Assembly (NCBI GenBank): GCA_907164885.2
Contig: OU015492.1
Location: 41,586,893-41,650,892, forward strand
Direction: 5' to 3'
From: Dolomedes plantarius
Taxonomy: Eukaryota; Arthropoda; Arachnida; Araneae; Dolomedidae
Length of the DNA: 64,000 nucleotides
Shown: positions 17,032-28,029 of the stretch, one piece after another
Layout: the number at the start of each line of letters is the position of its first letter
Numbering within the stretch: the stretch's first letter is position 1
The notes under the pieces: model-generated
Seen by the model: only the letters and a program-made list of their open reading frames with translations
Databases searched by the model: none
What the model was told of the DNA's origin: nothing
Made by a program: the position numbers and the translations under genes

Positions 17032-17274
17032 CTGCAGATAAGAAAATTATTTTTTGCATAGTTTTGTACATTAAAGGGTAATTTATTGTTGTAAAAATAG
17101 TTGATTGTTGAAAGTAGTTGAAAAAATTCATTGTTGATAAAGTAGAATTAAATAAATCCAATTAGGAAATATAAATTCTGAGACAGGGGTTTAAAAAAAC
17201 TTGATATAAAACAGCACCCAACACATGAGTGCAGTTTTAAATCTGTTGTCATTTTATTGATAACTACTTCCGAG

Positions 17275-18110
17275 AAGTAAATTCCTACCACATTTTTTTT
17301 TGTAAAACCAATTACATACTGTGAAAACTACATCATGTAAAAAATATTTACTTGATTAAATAAATATACTAATAGAAAATAGTTATAAAATATTTGTAAA
17401 GAGTAATCCCCTTTTCACTAAATTTCTCTCTGTACAGTAGAAAATCCAACCATGTCGATTAATTTGTTATTATATATATAAATAAAATAGGGTAGATTGC
17501 CTTGATAAGAGTACAATAATCAGTTTTTAATGTTGAGCATAATTTCAGCTCAACATTGAAAGCTGAATCAGAGACTTGTCTAGAATGACACCAAAATTTC
17601 CTCTTCACTATTGACAATAATGCTGTTGAAAGTAGAGAAACACAAGAATAAAGATTGAATGCTAAGTAAAACATTAGCATACAAAATCTTAAAACTTCTA
17701 AATTTGATTACAACATGCCATACAGAGCATTAATACAGATGCTGGGTCAGATTTAGAAATTAAAGATTTTATATAGTATTCAATCTTCATTCTTGTGTTT
17801 CTTTACTTTCAATGTGAGAGTGATTCTCGATAGTGAAGAGAAAATTTTGTTGTCATTCTAAACAAGTCTCTCAGTCAGCTTTCAATTATTGTACTCTATC
17901 AAGGCATTCTAATCTATTTTATTTATATCTGTAATAACTAATCATTTAATTGACAGGATTGAATGTCGTACTGTACTCAGAAATTTAGTGAAAAGAGTGA
18001 ATACTCTTTAACTAATCTATTACTATAATAATGAATAAAGTAAACATTTATTATATGATGTAGCTTTCACAGTAATTGGTTTTACAAAAATTGTGGTTGA
18101 AAGTAATTTG
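17275..18110. repeat. Large imperfect palindrome, arms of about 400 bp
   Basis: The left arm (about 17275-17690) and right arm (about 17763-18110) are reverse complements of each other. Examples are left CACAAGAATAAAGATTGAAT against right ATTCAATCTTCATTCTTGTG, and left CCTTGATAAGAGTACAATAA against right GTACTCTATCAAGG. Arm divergence looks like 10-20 percent, with some indels. The spacer is about 70 bp. It may be a foldback element or an inverted tandem duplication of a neighbouring transposon. Confidence 0.8.
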
Positions 18111-18348
18111 GGATACTAAATTCTGCATAGTATTTTAATAGAGCATATCTTTTGTTACTAAATTGTCAAATTATGGTGGAGATCTGTGTATAAAGTATTT
18201 TTTATTTGCGAGCAGCTGTTATTAGGGATAACCACAGTAAAAAAATATTCAAAATATACTATTTAGATTCAGTAATTACTAAACAATTGTTATGATATAT
18301 TGTTTGATTAGTCTAGGTTAATTTGAAAAATGAGGTGGGTAATATTGA

Positions 18349-18830
18349 CTAGCTGTCAATGTTGAGTGAAATGGCATAGATTATATTATAAAGCGTGAAA
18401 AAACACTTAGACTTTTTGAACCAAGCTTCTAACCCAAATTTAAGTTTTTTAAAAAATATTTTGCTAATGAGAGTATTTTCACAGATCTTAACAATGGAAT
18501 AGAAAACCTGTATAGTCAACAAATTCATGGATAAACGATTCAGTTCTAAAAGCAAAAATCCTGGTTTCTGTATACTGTTGTAACATGATTATTATAAAAG
18601 TATACAGAAACCAGGCCTTTTGCTTTTAGGGCTGCATCTTTTATCCATGACTTAGTTGACCATACAGGTGTTATGTTCGATTCTTTAGATCCATGAAAAT
18701 ATTTTCAATTTTAAAAGTTTTATTAAATTTTTTTTAAATTTCTGGTTAGAAGTTCGGTTTGAAAAGTTAAAAGTATTTTATTGCACTTTGTAAAATAATC
18801 TATGCCACTGCACTCAACTAGAGAATAAAA
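18349..18830. repeat. Second large palindrome, arms of about 235 bp
   Basis: The left arm (18349-18590) and right arm (about 18600-18830) are inverted copies around a loop of only about 20 bp. At the centre CTGGTTTCTGTATAC faces GTATACAGAAACCAG. At the outer ends GAAATGGCATAGATTAT matches the inverse of ATAATCTATGCCACTGCA. Read on the minus strand, the right arm keeps an open stretch (TPVWSTKSWIKDAALKAKGL). A third copy of that stretch lies at about 21210-21310. The open stretch suggests descent from coding sequence, possibly the P-like transposase nearby. Confidence 0.82.
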
Positions 18831-18958
18831 TTAAGTTTTAGCAGTAAATTTACTTTTTTAGCAGTAAATTTACTATTTTTTAAAAAGTAACATTACATTA
18901 ACCAAAAGGTATTAAATACATGACTTTTTTAAATACCTCATTGAATCTTGTGTATTAC

Positions 18959-18992
18959 CAGCAGCAATATTAGACACTGTCCAACAGACTTT
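18959..18992 (-). CDS. Candidate 34-nt exon resembling an importin alpha ARM repeat
   Basis: The minus strand shows a consensus acceptor (TTTATTCATTTCAG) and a GTAATAC donor flanking 34 nt that encode KVCWTVSNIAA plus the first base of a Gly codon. Read through the donor, the sequence continues GNTQ. This closely resembles the conserved importin alpha segment of the type KEACWTxSNIxAGN in the ARM repeats that bind nuclear localisation signals. Only this segment is present, with no other ARM repeat nearby. It is therefore an isolated duplicated exon, a fragment of a very large gene, or a captured piece. The donor phase is compatible with the terminal exon candidate at 16898. Confidence 0.4.
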
Positions 18993-19839
18993 CTGAAATG
19001 AATAAAAATAAATATATAATAACACAAGGCAAGCTGTTAAATTATAATCAGAAAAATTTCTCCTCACATGAATTTTCAAATCAGATTGAGTGAAAATTAC
19101 TCATAATGGAATATGCACTGAGCATATAATTTAATACCAAAAATTGCCTGGTGATTAAAAGTTGAGAAGTAATCAGACTTTCAATGTGCTGAATATGTTT
19201 AGCACAATATTTAAATAAGACTTTAATATACATGAACTAGATTACTACCTCACAAAACTTCCAAGAAACAATTTCAACTTTCCATAAAACTCCAACTGAT
19301 GTTTAGAATCAGTTGAGTTATTTTTCAGGCACAACTTTATCAACATATTTAATTATGAAACTTTGAGAAAGTAAAGACAATTTACAATGCATTTCCCCCC
19401 ATTTTTTTAAACAGCTAAACAAGATGCTCAGTGGAATTTTAAAAAATTTAGTACAATCAAATATTTGACAAGGCAATAAAAGAAATTCTAAGCATAATGC
19501 AACAATTTAAAGAACAACATAAAACAGATGCTGTCTATGATTTTTTTCATTAACCCAAAGCTCATGCTTAACTTGAAGAGTTCAGAATCAATGGGGAGAA
19601 AAAAAAGTACTAATCAGAATTTTTGAAAAAATTCCAGTTGACATACCATATACGAGATGAGGTACTAGTTCCCAGACATACACTTAACTAAAGTTTAGAT
19701 TTAATGAGTTTCTAACTCTTAATTTTAGGATAGTAAAACATAGTTATGTCTTAACTGGCTAATGTGTGCATGTGCACGTAAGAAAGCACATAATAGATAT
19801 ATTTAGGATAAAATATTAAAGATATTTTTTTTACTGCCT

Positions 19840-20897
19840 TCATCTCTAATAACACAGATAAAAGTGATTTCAAACACGATACAAATTATAAAATTAAGGG
19901 GCTAGGGTTTGAAGTCTAAGCTTCGATTCATTTTCGAAAACCTGTGTCAACGAGATGTTGTATTGTGACCCAGACAATTGGCGAAACTTTCCAAACCTAT
20001 TTTCAATAATGTCGGTTTGAATTTTTCCTGTTAAGAAATATGCCATCCCCAATTCATTGCAACAATATGTTCACATTTCAAGTACAGCATGTGTAGTGTG
20101 AGAAAGTGTGGTATATGTTTTAGTTAAAAAGCCAGAAGTATATTTAAGAGAATTCCAAGTATCAAGCCAAACTAAGAATTTTTGTAGGTACATAACCTTT
20201 TCATTGGATGAATTAGATGACAAAGACTCACAATACACATCTCGTTTATGACCCCCTTTTAACTTACTTTACACATTCATTATCTTCCACCATTTAATAA
20301 TGATTGCAATATATTCAGATGTTTCTAAACAAAAAGGTTCATCAGTATGTGTAGAAAGCACTTTCAACCCTTCAACAAAATAGTCATTGAAAATTTTAAG
20401 GCATAGTTTTACATTTTGTCTCTCCATAGAAGATGGAGTTTTAAAAGTTAATCCAAACACATATTATGTTTAAATATGTGTTTGGATATAATTATCCAAA
20501 CACATTATGATAACACTATCTGTCCATCCTCTAAAGAATGGATACTTTTAATGGTTCTAAAAGAGGCAGTTTTAGTTAAGTTATGATCATTAAAATCAAT
20601 AAAATGCATACACTGACCATAATTCTTCTGATTCAGCCAATTATTTCTGACACACTTCAGAATGTGTACAGGATCAAAAATATAAAATAATGGTCTATTA
20701 GGATTTGAAGGATGATTATATAATATACTTAAACAAGGGGGGTAGCAAAATAGGATATTGTTTAATAATAAAGTCAGTTGTTCAGTCAAGAAGTCAATTA
20801 TTGTATTTTGATGATGAGAAATTTTATGTCTTAGAACATCAAGCAATTCAATTACCACATTTAATACATTTTCACCATCACTCATTACTGTTTTCAT
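19840..20897 (-). pseudogene. P-element/THAP9-like transposase, C-terminal two thirds, broken
   Basis: Remnant of a P-superfamily transposase, a GTP-dependent cut-and-paste enzyme with an RNase H-like core. From 20897 downward I read NHPSNPNRPLFYIFDPVHIL followed by KCVRNNWLNQKN. This is the characteristic segment with the catalytic Asp in FDPVH. KTASFRTIKSIHSLE follows, then LTFKTPSSMERQNVKLCLKI and FNDYFVEGLKVL, and TSEYIAIIIKWWKIMNV down to about 20269. The C-terminal part continues to about 19880 with LTGKIQTDIIENRFGKFRQL then SGSQYNISLTQVFENESKL. The THAP DNA-binding domain is not visible upstream. It is broken by a repeat expansion at 20460-20505 (TGTGTTTGGAT units), a gap at about 20265, and a stop near 20090. 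Not functional. Confidence 0.75.
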
Positions 20898-21149
20898 TTA
20901 ATCCAAATTCTTTATATAAGTATTAAGACTTAAAATGGAATAAACATGTTTAACAGAGAGAAAAATTTATGGCATGCATAAAATTAAATTTTACCAAAAT
21001 TTAAAATTACTTAGCCCATTAATTAATGATCTAATACATCCAAAAGCAATTTCCTTTTTACTACTTCTGTAATGAATTATCAACGAACCTCTAACAACTT
21101 ATCAGGAAATTCTAAAAATATTTTTAAAATTTTAATGTTAACCATTAAG

Positions 21150-21478
21150 AATAAATAAAGCTTGGCACTTCACATTTTCATAATATAAATATCATTTTTC
21201 TGTTATTATAAAAGACTCTGTAAACCAGGCGTTTTGCTTTTTGGAACTGTATCTTGTATCCGTGAATTCATTGATTATACAGGAGTTCTATTCCATTATT
21301 AAGAAAGGGTTATTTCATTCACTTATCAAACACACATTTTGATATAATAAACCACAACTCACAATGAATGTCTTATCTACAGTTTTATAAACAAACTTTG
21401 TCCATGAACAGATTTTATATTTTCTAAATAAACCTTGGCATTTTATACTTTTATAATATAAATCTCTTTTTTTGGCAA
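21150..21478. repeat. Direct repeats and a third copy of the palindrome arm
   Basis: AATAAAGCTTGGCACTTCAC (about 21150) and AATAAACCTTGGCATTTTAT (about 21428) begin two diverged copies of a 50-bp unit. Between them, 21210-21310 matches the right arm of the 18349-18830 palindrome in the same orientation (for example the ACCAGGCGTTTTGCTTTT segment). This links the palindrome and this locus to one repeat family. Confidence 0.65.
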
Positions 21479-21881
21479 GAGTTAAAGACTTTCAAGTTTT
21501 TTCACAAGAGTTAACATGACCAGGGAGTCATGTTAACTGAAATCCCTGGATTGCACTTTCTCACTCATCTAAAACCTTAACAACAAGCTTCACAGTTAAA
21601 AAAGAATAAATAAAGAAAATCAATATTCTATCCACAAATTATTGAGACCAAAGTTTATGAGAAAGTTCAGATTAGCGTCTAAGTTAAAAAAACTAATTTG
21701 AAATTTTTAGTTGTTTAATAAATATTTTTATAGTTTTTTCATAGAAAAATTTAATTAGTTAAAAATAAATCTAAAAAAATATTAAAAACAGTGATTTTGG
21801 CCACAAGTCCACTGCTGAAAATAAAAGTATAGCTCGAGAATAAAAAAAGGTAGGCTCAGTGACGTTAAACAAAAACCTTAC

Positions 21882-21946
21882 ATGAGTTATGAGATCCAAG
21901 TGGTATTTGTCTTTCAAGCCCGAAGTTAGATTCCAGTTTCAAAATT
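21882..21946 (-). CDS. Candidate 65-nt internal exon
   Basis: On the minus strand TTTCTTTACAG and CAT|GTAAGG flank 65 nt with one open frame, ILKLESNFGLERQIPLGSHN plus one more residue. The acceptor is strong and the donor acceptable. Its end phase does not join directly to the importin-like exon at 18992, so if both belong to one gene another exon must lie between. I do not recognise the peptide. Confidence 0.3.
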
Positions 21947-22383
21947 CTGTAAAGAAACCAATATTTTCTTATAATGCCATAATAAAAATTTAATGTTTTA
22001 TCAAACCAAGAAGTATTGAAAAGTAGAGTTCTTTATAAACTTGCTTATCACTAATATAAAAAGGGGAAAAGAAACTAATTTTACCCTTTATATATATATA
22101 TTAAGCCAATAAGTTCACATTTATTTTGCACAGCATGACAACAAAATAATTTCCAAAAGACCTTTAGAGATGAACAGCTTATAGATAGTTATTGAGAACA
22201 TTCTCAGATTTATAAAAACTCTTATCGTACAATATCTATTACAATAAAGCAATTTTTTGTATGTACACATTCTGATAATCTACAAATCTATATACTTATA
22301 AATATATAATTTAAAAACATGGAATGCAAATTAATAAGTTAAGAAACAATTTATGTATCTAAATAGTCTATTTTGGAATAATT

Positions 22384-22441
22384 TTCACTGCCATCATCTC
22401 TAATAACACTGATAAAAGTGATTTCAAACACGATACAAATT
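22384..22441. repeat. Second copy of the segment at 19847-19903
   Basis: TCTCTAATAACACTGATAAA then AGTGATTTCAAACACGATAC is nearly identical to 19847-19903, 2.5 kb away and in the same orientation. The first copy directly follows the conserved C-terminus of the P-like transposase, so this is probably the tail end of a second P-like copy. On the minus strand it reads VIRDDGSENYSKIDYLDT and then a stop. Confidence 0.6.
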
Positions 22442-22608
22442 AGAAAATTAAATGCACGTGGCATCTATATTGACACAAATTTAAAACTCTAAACTTCTCA
22501 TTACTCCAGAGGTTCTTTGAATGAATTCAGGAATACAATGGAGTTCACATACATACAAAAATTAATAATTCTTGAAAATATATATACACTCAATTGCAAG
22601 AATATATA

Positions 22609-22962
22609 CACTCAGTTGCAAAAAGTATGCACCATTATGTTATTCCTAAAGAGTGAAATTGTTTTATTTTATATCTTCAGAGAGAGTAGAAATATAATCT
22701 AAATATCAAAGCCAGTTCAAAATATTGATTAATAGCAATTGAAATTCAAAATGTTCCTTAAATAAGCTTTTTATTTAATGAGATATTCAAAATAAAAAAA
22801 TGCTCCAATATTTGCTATTGTTTCAATATTTACTTGACATGTGGATACTGATTAAACAATATTTTGATCTGGTTTTGAAATTTTGAATATATCTTTGCTC
22901 TCGATAGACATAAAGAAATTTCACCCAGTAGGAATAACATATAAATATATAGCAATTGAGTG
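22609..22962. mobile_element. Tc1-type MITE, 354 bp
   Basis: The left end starts CACTCAGTTGCAAAAAGTAT and the right end (minus strand) starts CACTCAATTGCTATATATTT. Both continue with ATGTTATTCCTA and GGTGAAATT-like sequence, giving inverted repeats of about 130 bp. TA dinucleotides flank both ends (22607-22608 and 22963-22964). There is no coding capacity. A 22-bp duplication of the terminal motif lies just outside the left end (about 22583-22604). Confidence 0.75.
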
Positions 22963-23982
22963 TACACATAGAACATTATAAATAGAATTTTAAAAAAATT
23001 ATATTTTAAGGCTATTAAGATTATACATGAAAAATACCTATTAGTGTTTAGCATTTAAATTAAAATATATAATTATACTAAATACATTCTTTTAAATTAT
23101 GAACACAAAAATTTTAAGAATATTTGTTCTTTATTTCTTTATAATGTATAAAATGCAGTGTATTTTATAAAGTTTACTCAAAACACAATTTGATAAGGAA
23201 TTCAATAGATCCTTTTGTATGATTTACAAGTTCATTTTTAGAATCTTTTATAATGTGGAACGTTTTTGAATCCATCTTTTAACATTTAGACATGGATAAT
23301 TTGTTGCCTATTGATACCTGGCAATAAGAACATTGTAAAATATATTTAATAGGAAAATGGACAATTTTTCCACCATTGAATACTATGCATGAATTTACTA
23401 TGGAGGAATCATGTGTAACTGATTTATCAATCCAGTAGTAAAAAAATGTTTAATTTGGATTAACATATTAAAAAAAATTTCATTATAATTTTCTTTCAAA
23501 TTTCTTTAAAGAAATAAAATGGAAAATATTATACTGGAAATGAAAATACATTTTTATTTTTCAACTATGTAGATTTGGAATTGATATTTGTGTCATGTAT
23601 TTTATACTTTCTAAAGGATATAAAAATCTAAATAGTGCGTACAAATTACAATTCTAAATATTAATTTAATTAGCAAATACTTAAGACTTTCACAAGAGTC
23701 CATTTACTTCCTTTGTCCATCTAAAATATTAACTGAAACACGAATCTTAAATTATTCCGAAACAAAATGTTTTTATTTATACATACGAAAGTGCTCGTAA
23801 GTGCCATAAGTATTGCTAATTCAATACACTCAGTTCAGTAGAGTTTGATCTGAAATATGGTCAATTCATATATAACTTGGATTAAAACACTATCTTATAA
23901 CAGAAATAGAATAATGTTCACTATGTAAGGGTGTTAAATAAAATCTAAAGGCAATAATTTAAGACTAACGAATGAAACTTAC

Positions 23983-24061
23983 TTGTGGATTAATTTCAAC
24001 GAACTTGTAATCAATCTTTAATGGCGCCTTTTCAATCACGTGCAACTGAATGTCCAATCAG
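23983..24061 (-). promoter_or_regulatory. Candidate first exon with CCAAT and E-box motifs
   Basis: On the minus strand CTGATTGG (24054-24061, an inverted CCAAT/NF-Y-type box) is followed by CACGTG (24037-24042). A short open stretch (HVIEKAPLKIDYKFVEINPQ) then ends at CACAA|GTAAGT, a near-perfect 5' splice donor at 23983. No ATG precedes it, so if transcribed it is either untranslated or an internal exon. It could be the 5' end of the gene whose other candidate exons lie at 21.9, 18.97 and 16.87 kb, or part of the P-like element, since P elements are spliced. Confidence 0.3.
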
Positions 24062-24599
24062 ATGACACTAGTGCATTGTAGTATGACGAGGCGAAAAAAA
24101 AGATTGTTTGAAATTTCATTATGCTATAGCTTTCAAAAGCTGCCTTTTGGTATTGAATATAAAATTTTATTGCTCTACTGAAATATTTTTCAGGTGCTTC
24201 AAAATAGATATTTTTGTGAAAAGAGATAAAATTCTTTTTTTCTGTTTATTTTATGGTATATTAAATTAATAATATATATTTTTTGTAAATAAAATATTCA
24301 AAATATTTTTACAAGAAACTTAGGTATTTCTAAGTATTTCTAATTTTTAGATGTCATTACAGAACAACTGATTTTGTAGAATTTCGCAATTTTCATCATC
24401 TTAATTTTACAGTAGTATATTCTTATAATACACATTGGAATGAAAAAAACAATTTTTAATTAACGGACCTTAGTTAAAATAAACAAATCACATTTATTTA
24501 GAAAAATATTAATGTAATGTCTTTAAAGGCAAAGTGTTATTTTGAAATAAACATTCATATTTTTCAAAAGTCCATAGTAATCATACATGGTTTGCTTTA

Positions 24600-24880
24600 C
24601 TTATTTCACTGACACATTGAATTGCTTTCTGTTTGTCATCAGAAATATGCCTCTTCATAGGAAGTCCTGTTACTTTAACATCATTCCATTCAATCATATC
24701 AATATAATCCTTGGCATCAAAGTTTATACGTTGAAATAAAAACTTTTTGATGCCACCTTCATTTTCAGCCCTTGCTTTTAGATTCCGGGGTAATCCAAGC
24801 TCTCTCTTACATGACTGCGATCATCTGATATCATACAAAGGACGAGATTTTCAGAAGCAGATTTCTGGCACTGGAAAATG
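24600..24880 (-). pseudogene. Family B orphan repeat protein, inverted C-terminal fragment
   Basis: On the minus strand the pieces SASENLVLCMISDDRSHVRE, INFDAKDYIDMIEWNDVKVT and FNVSVK can be read in shifting frames. They match the plus-strand copy at 25.5-26.0 kb almost base for base. It is shorter by an internal deletion of about 200 bp that removes the CHTQAVER block. It forms part of the left arm of the long inverted repeat. Confidence 0.65.
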
Positions 24881-24904
24881 TATATAAGATAGCATAATAG
24901 CATT

Positions 24905-25990
24905 TTTCAATGACAACAACCAGAATTTAAACATTACTGTAATTGGAATGGGTGGAACTGCCGTGAACACTGGATTGAATAATGATGTGGTTCGTTTATT
25001 TGAAAAGGAATTAAGAAGGCCACTGCAGTGGTTGATTTGTCTATTTCATGGAAATGAACTGCGCCTACGTCCTAATTTGGAGGAGAAATAGGTAAACAAC
25101 TAGAAAACTGCTATGAACTTCCAGTAATTGAATTATCACCTATTGAAAATGGCATTCCATTACTAGAAATTAAGGATGATTTAAGTGTGGACCCAAAATA
25201 TTTGTTAGAAATGTCTAATGCAATCTCTGTTGGAAGGTGCTCTTCTGATTTGTCTATGAGAAAACCAGGAAAACTTTGTTATTCATGATAGCTTACATTA
25301 GCAAACCAAATACTTCACTTGTATGTGGGAACAGAATGTACTGCAAAAAAAATCTCCGAATACTGACTGAGTACATTTTGTAAGTATATGCATCTGTTTC
25401 GTTTCACATAAAGCGGAAACTATCTTATATCCATGGATCGAAGCACTTGTGGAAACTTGTAAGCTATTCACGTTACCTCCATCAGACTCTTAAAAATGTA
25501 ATTGACCCAGTCATTCAAAGAAATTCGTACTTCGCTGCTTCTGAAAATCTCCTCTTATGTATGATATCAGTTGATCGCAGCCACGTAAGACAGCTTGGAT
25601 TACGCCGGATTCTAAAAGCAAGGACTGAAAAATGAAGGGGGCATTGGAAAGTTTTAAGTTCAACGTATAAACTTTGATGCCAAGGATTATATTGATATGA
25701 TTGTACGTAAAGATGTTAAAGTAACAGAACGAGGCATATTTCTGATTATAAACTAGGAAGCAAAATAATCTGATCAGGAGAGTCAACGTACTGACTTCAG
25801 CAATTTTCCATGTCACACACAAGCAGTAGAAAGGATTGTTAAATTCGTTACCGAGTCACCCTTACCCGTCCGTGGCACTTCTGCAAGAGTTGCATTGATA
25901 AAAACGAAAATACATTCTCAAAAGATAATGCCAAAATTTAATAATAAAAAACAAAACAAAACACAATTCAATGTGTCAGTGAAATAAGTA
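24905..25990 (+). pseudogene. Family B orphan repeat protein, decayed long copy
   Basis: I recall this as another repeat-encoded arthropod protein of unknown function, common in spiders and usually unannotated. Readable pieces in order are GTAVNTGLNNDVVRLFEKEL with RRPLQWLICLFHGNELRLRP (24940-25090); PWIEALVETCKLF (25430-25470); a DPVIQRNSYFAASENLLLCM block with ISVDRSHVRQLGLRRILKAR (25500-25625); INFDAKDYIDMIV (25665-25710); FSNFPCHTQAVERIVKFVTE (25800-25860); and KIMPKFNNKKQ (25925-25960). At least eight stops or frameshifts interrupt it. No catalytic motif that I know is visible, so I assign no activity. Similarity of its tail to the inverted fragment at 24.6-24.9 kb is clear. Confidence 0.65.
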
Positions 25991-26189
25991 ATGGAAACCA
26001 TGTGTGATTACTATGGACTTTTGAAAAACATGAATTTCTTTTTTTTCAAAATAACGTTTAACATCCCCAATCTCAAAGAACTTTTTAATCTTATGCACAG
26101 TAAGTGTGCGTTTAAATTTTCTTCTACACCCACTTTTGATTATATTCCTAAATCTGAAAAAGTTAAACCTCTGAATCAGGCTGATGAGC

Positions 26190-26290
26190 TTAAAGCAGGG
26201 TGTTTAACCTTTTGCAGCATCTGGGCCACATGGTAAATTTTTTCAAGGCAGGCGGGCCGCATAAAAAAGTCAACTACATTCAAAAGTTTA
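26190..26290. mobile_element. Possible hAT-type terminus
   Basis: GCAGGGTGTTTAACCTTTTG followed by GGGCCACATGG and GGGCCGC resembles the CAGGGGTTCTCAACC-type end of the hAT element at 55775. It lies inside the 1.28-kb insertion in the right arm of the inverted repeat. I could not locate a matching opposite end. Confidence 0.3.
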
Positions 26291-26984
26291 GTTTTATTAT
26301 GAAAATGAAAAATACATTGTATATGTAATGTATAAAATATTATAATCTTGGTATGCAATGTGATGTGGTAATTTTGAACGAAATCGAACATAATGTGATT
26401 TTTTAAATTTGGGTTGGTCTAAAGCGAATTGCTCTCGAACTTAACTAGCATTAATGATCGAATCAATCTCTCAAACCAATTTTCTATCCTAGGAAACTGT
26501 CGTAATCCGGAGGAAAGAAATTCCCGCTGCTAATGATGAATTTCCTGTTAGGCGGGAAACCAAACCTGAGCCATGTTTTTTTTTTTTAATGGCGGAAGGG
26601 TACAAAGATACCCTCAACAAAATGTACAACCTAGTCAAAATTCAATATCCCAAATCAATTTCATGAAACTTTCTCAAAATCTTATCTGAAAACATTACTG
26701 CAATTGGATTAATATCGGACCTTTCAAAATTACTTAATTTACTTACGCATTGAATTTTTTTGGAAAAAAAAATCCCAAAACCGAACGGCCACTTAAAAAT
26801 TAAAAATTTATGTTCCGATCTTAATATTTCAAATCTTACCCAGTCCATTAATTGTTCACAGGTTAATTCTGATAGTGTTATTCTGATAGTGTGGTTTCTG
26901 ATAGTGTTTAACATTTTTCCTTTATTTTTCTGTTCCATGCGAGGCAGTTTCCTCTTATTGAAGTTCCACACTTGATACCCTATC

Positions 26985-27095
26985 AGGGAATGCTGGTGTG
27001 GGGCGTTCGTTTTTGCTTCCCATGCTTCAGTCCTCGGTTCGATCCTGCAAAGTGCAGTTCTGTTATCTGTACTCACGGATGTTCAAACCTGCCAA
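26985..27095 (+). mobile_element. Possible tRNA-like SINE head
   Basis: GGTTCGATCCT (27036-27046) fits the pol III B box. A weak A-box-like TGGTGTGGGGC lies about 40 bp upstream (26994). The surrounding 120 bp is more GC-rich than its neighbourhood and is followed by AT-rich sequence. No second copy was found in the window. Confidence 0.28.
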
Positions 27096-27792
27096 TTTAA
27101 TTTATTAAATATAACTTACTTATTATTTTAAACTTAATTGCCTTATTTTTTATTTCTAACATTTATTTAAACTAATTTTTTTGCCTTTTTTTTTCTTATT
27201 GTAAATATTATTTCTCGTATCCTGATTCAATTACAAAAAAAAAACAATGTAATATATATTCTTCAATGTACGTACTGAGGATAAAGGGTCTTATTTTTTG
27301 ATATTTTTTGGTGTCTCATGACATCTACTGTCTATGTCTCTGACATTACATTACATTAATATTTTTCTAAATATGTGTGATTTGTTTATTTTAACTAAGG
27401 TCTGTAAATTTAAAATTCTTTTTCTTTCATTCAAATTTGTATTATAAGAATATGTTACTGTAAAATTAATACGATGAAATTCGAGAAAAAATTCTACAAA
27501 ATCAGTTGTTTTATAATGGCATCTAACAATTAGAAATACTTAGAATATGTAAATTTCCTGAAAAATATATTTTGAATATTTTATCTACAAAAATATATAT
27601 TATTATTTTAATATACTATAGAAGAAATTTAAAAAAATACAAATTTTATCACTATTTCCTCTCTTATAAATAAAGAGTGGTGAAACAAGGACCCATTTTT
27701 AAGTAGATATTTAATTTCTCCAGTAATATATAAAATTGAAACTAATTTTCATCTGTTTTTATAAGCTTCTAGGGAGTTAAAAACATACACAC

Positions 27793-27915
27793 AGAATACA
27801 ATCTTTACATACAAGGAAAATTATGTGAATTTTCACATAATACAATTATACAATTTCACATAATACTTTTCACATAATACAATCTTTACATACAAGGAAA
27901 ATTATGGGAATTTTC
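27793..27915. repeat. Two direct copies of a 36-bp unit
   Basis: AATACAATCTTTACATACAA then GGAAAATTATG occurs twice, about 83 bp apart, with TTTCACATAATACA units between the copies. A local minisatellite. Confidence 0.8.
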
Positions 27916-28029
27916 CGCGTAAAAGAAGTTTCACAACAATGAAATAAATATTTTTGAAAAGTCTGTTAAATTTAATCTTCGCCTTCCCTTTCAAATCCAT
28001 AATTCTGATGCAGATATCTGTTACTTGTG

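Larger units (their letters stand above)
24210..27690. repeat. Long inverted repeat, arms at 24.2-24.9 and 25.5-27.7 kb
   Basis: 24235-24535 is the inverse of about 27340-27665: CATTTATTTAGAAAAATATT faces AATATTTTTCTAAATATGTG, and AGATGTCATTACAGAACAAC faces the inverse of TTGTTTTATAATGGCATCT. 24540-24875 is the inverse of about 25550-26055. The right arm carries an extra insertion of about 1.28 kb (26056-27337). The left arm lacks about 200 bp of the right arm's coding part. The arms contain the C-terminal end of family B, so the structure is an inverted duplication of one element's 3' half. Confidence 0.8.

Noticed and set aside
22830..23054. 74-residue minus-strand frame
   Set aside because: It overlaps the right TIR of the Tc1 MITE and runs through AT-rich flank; composition is Ile/Leu/Tyr-biased.
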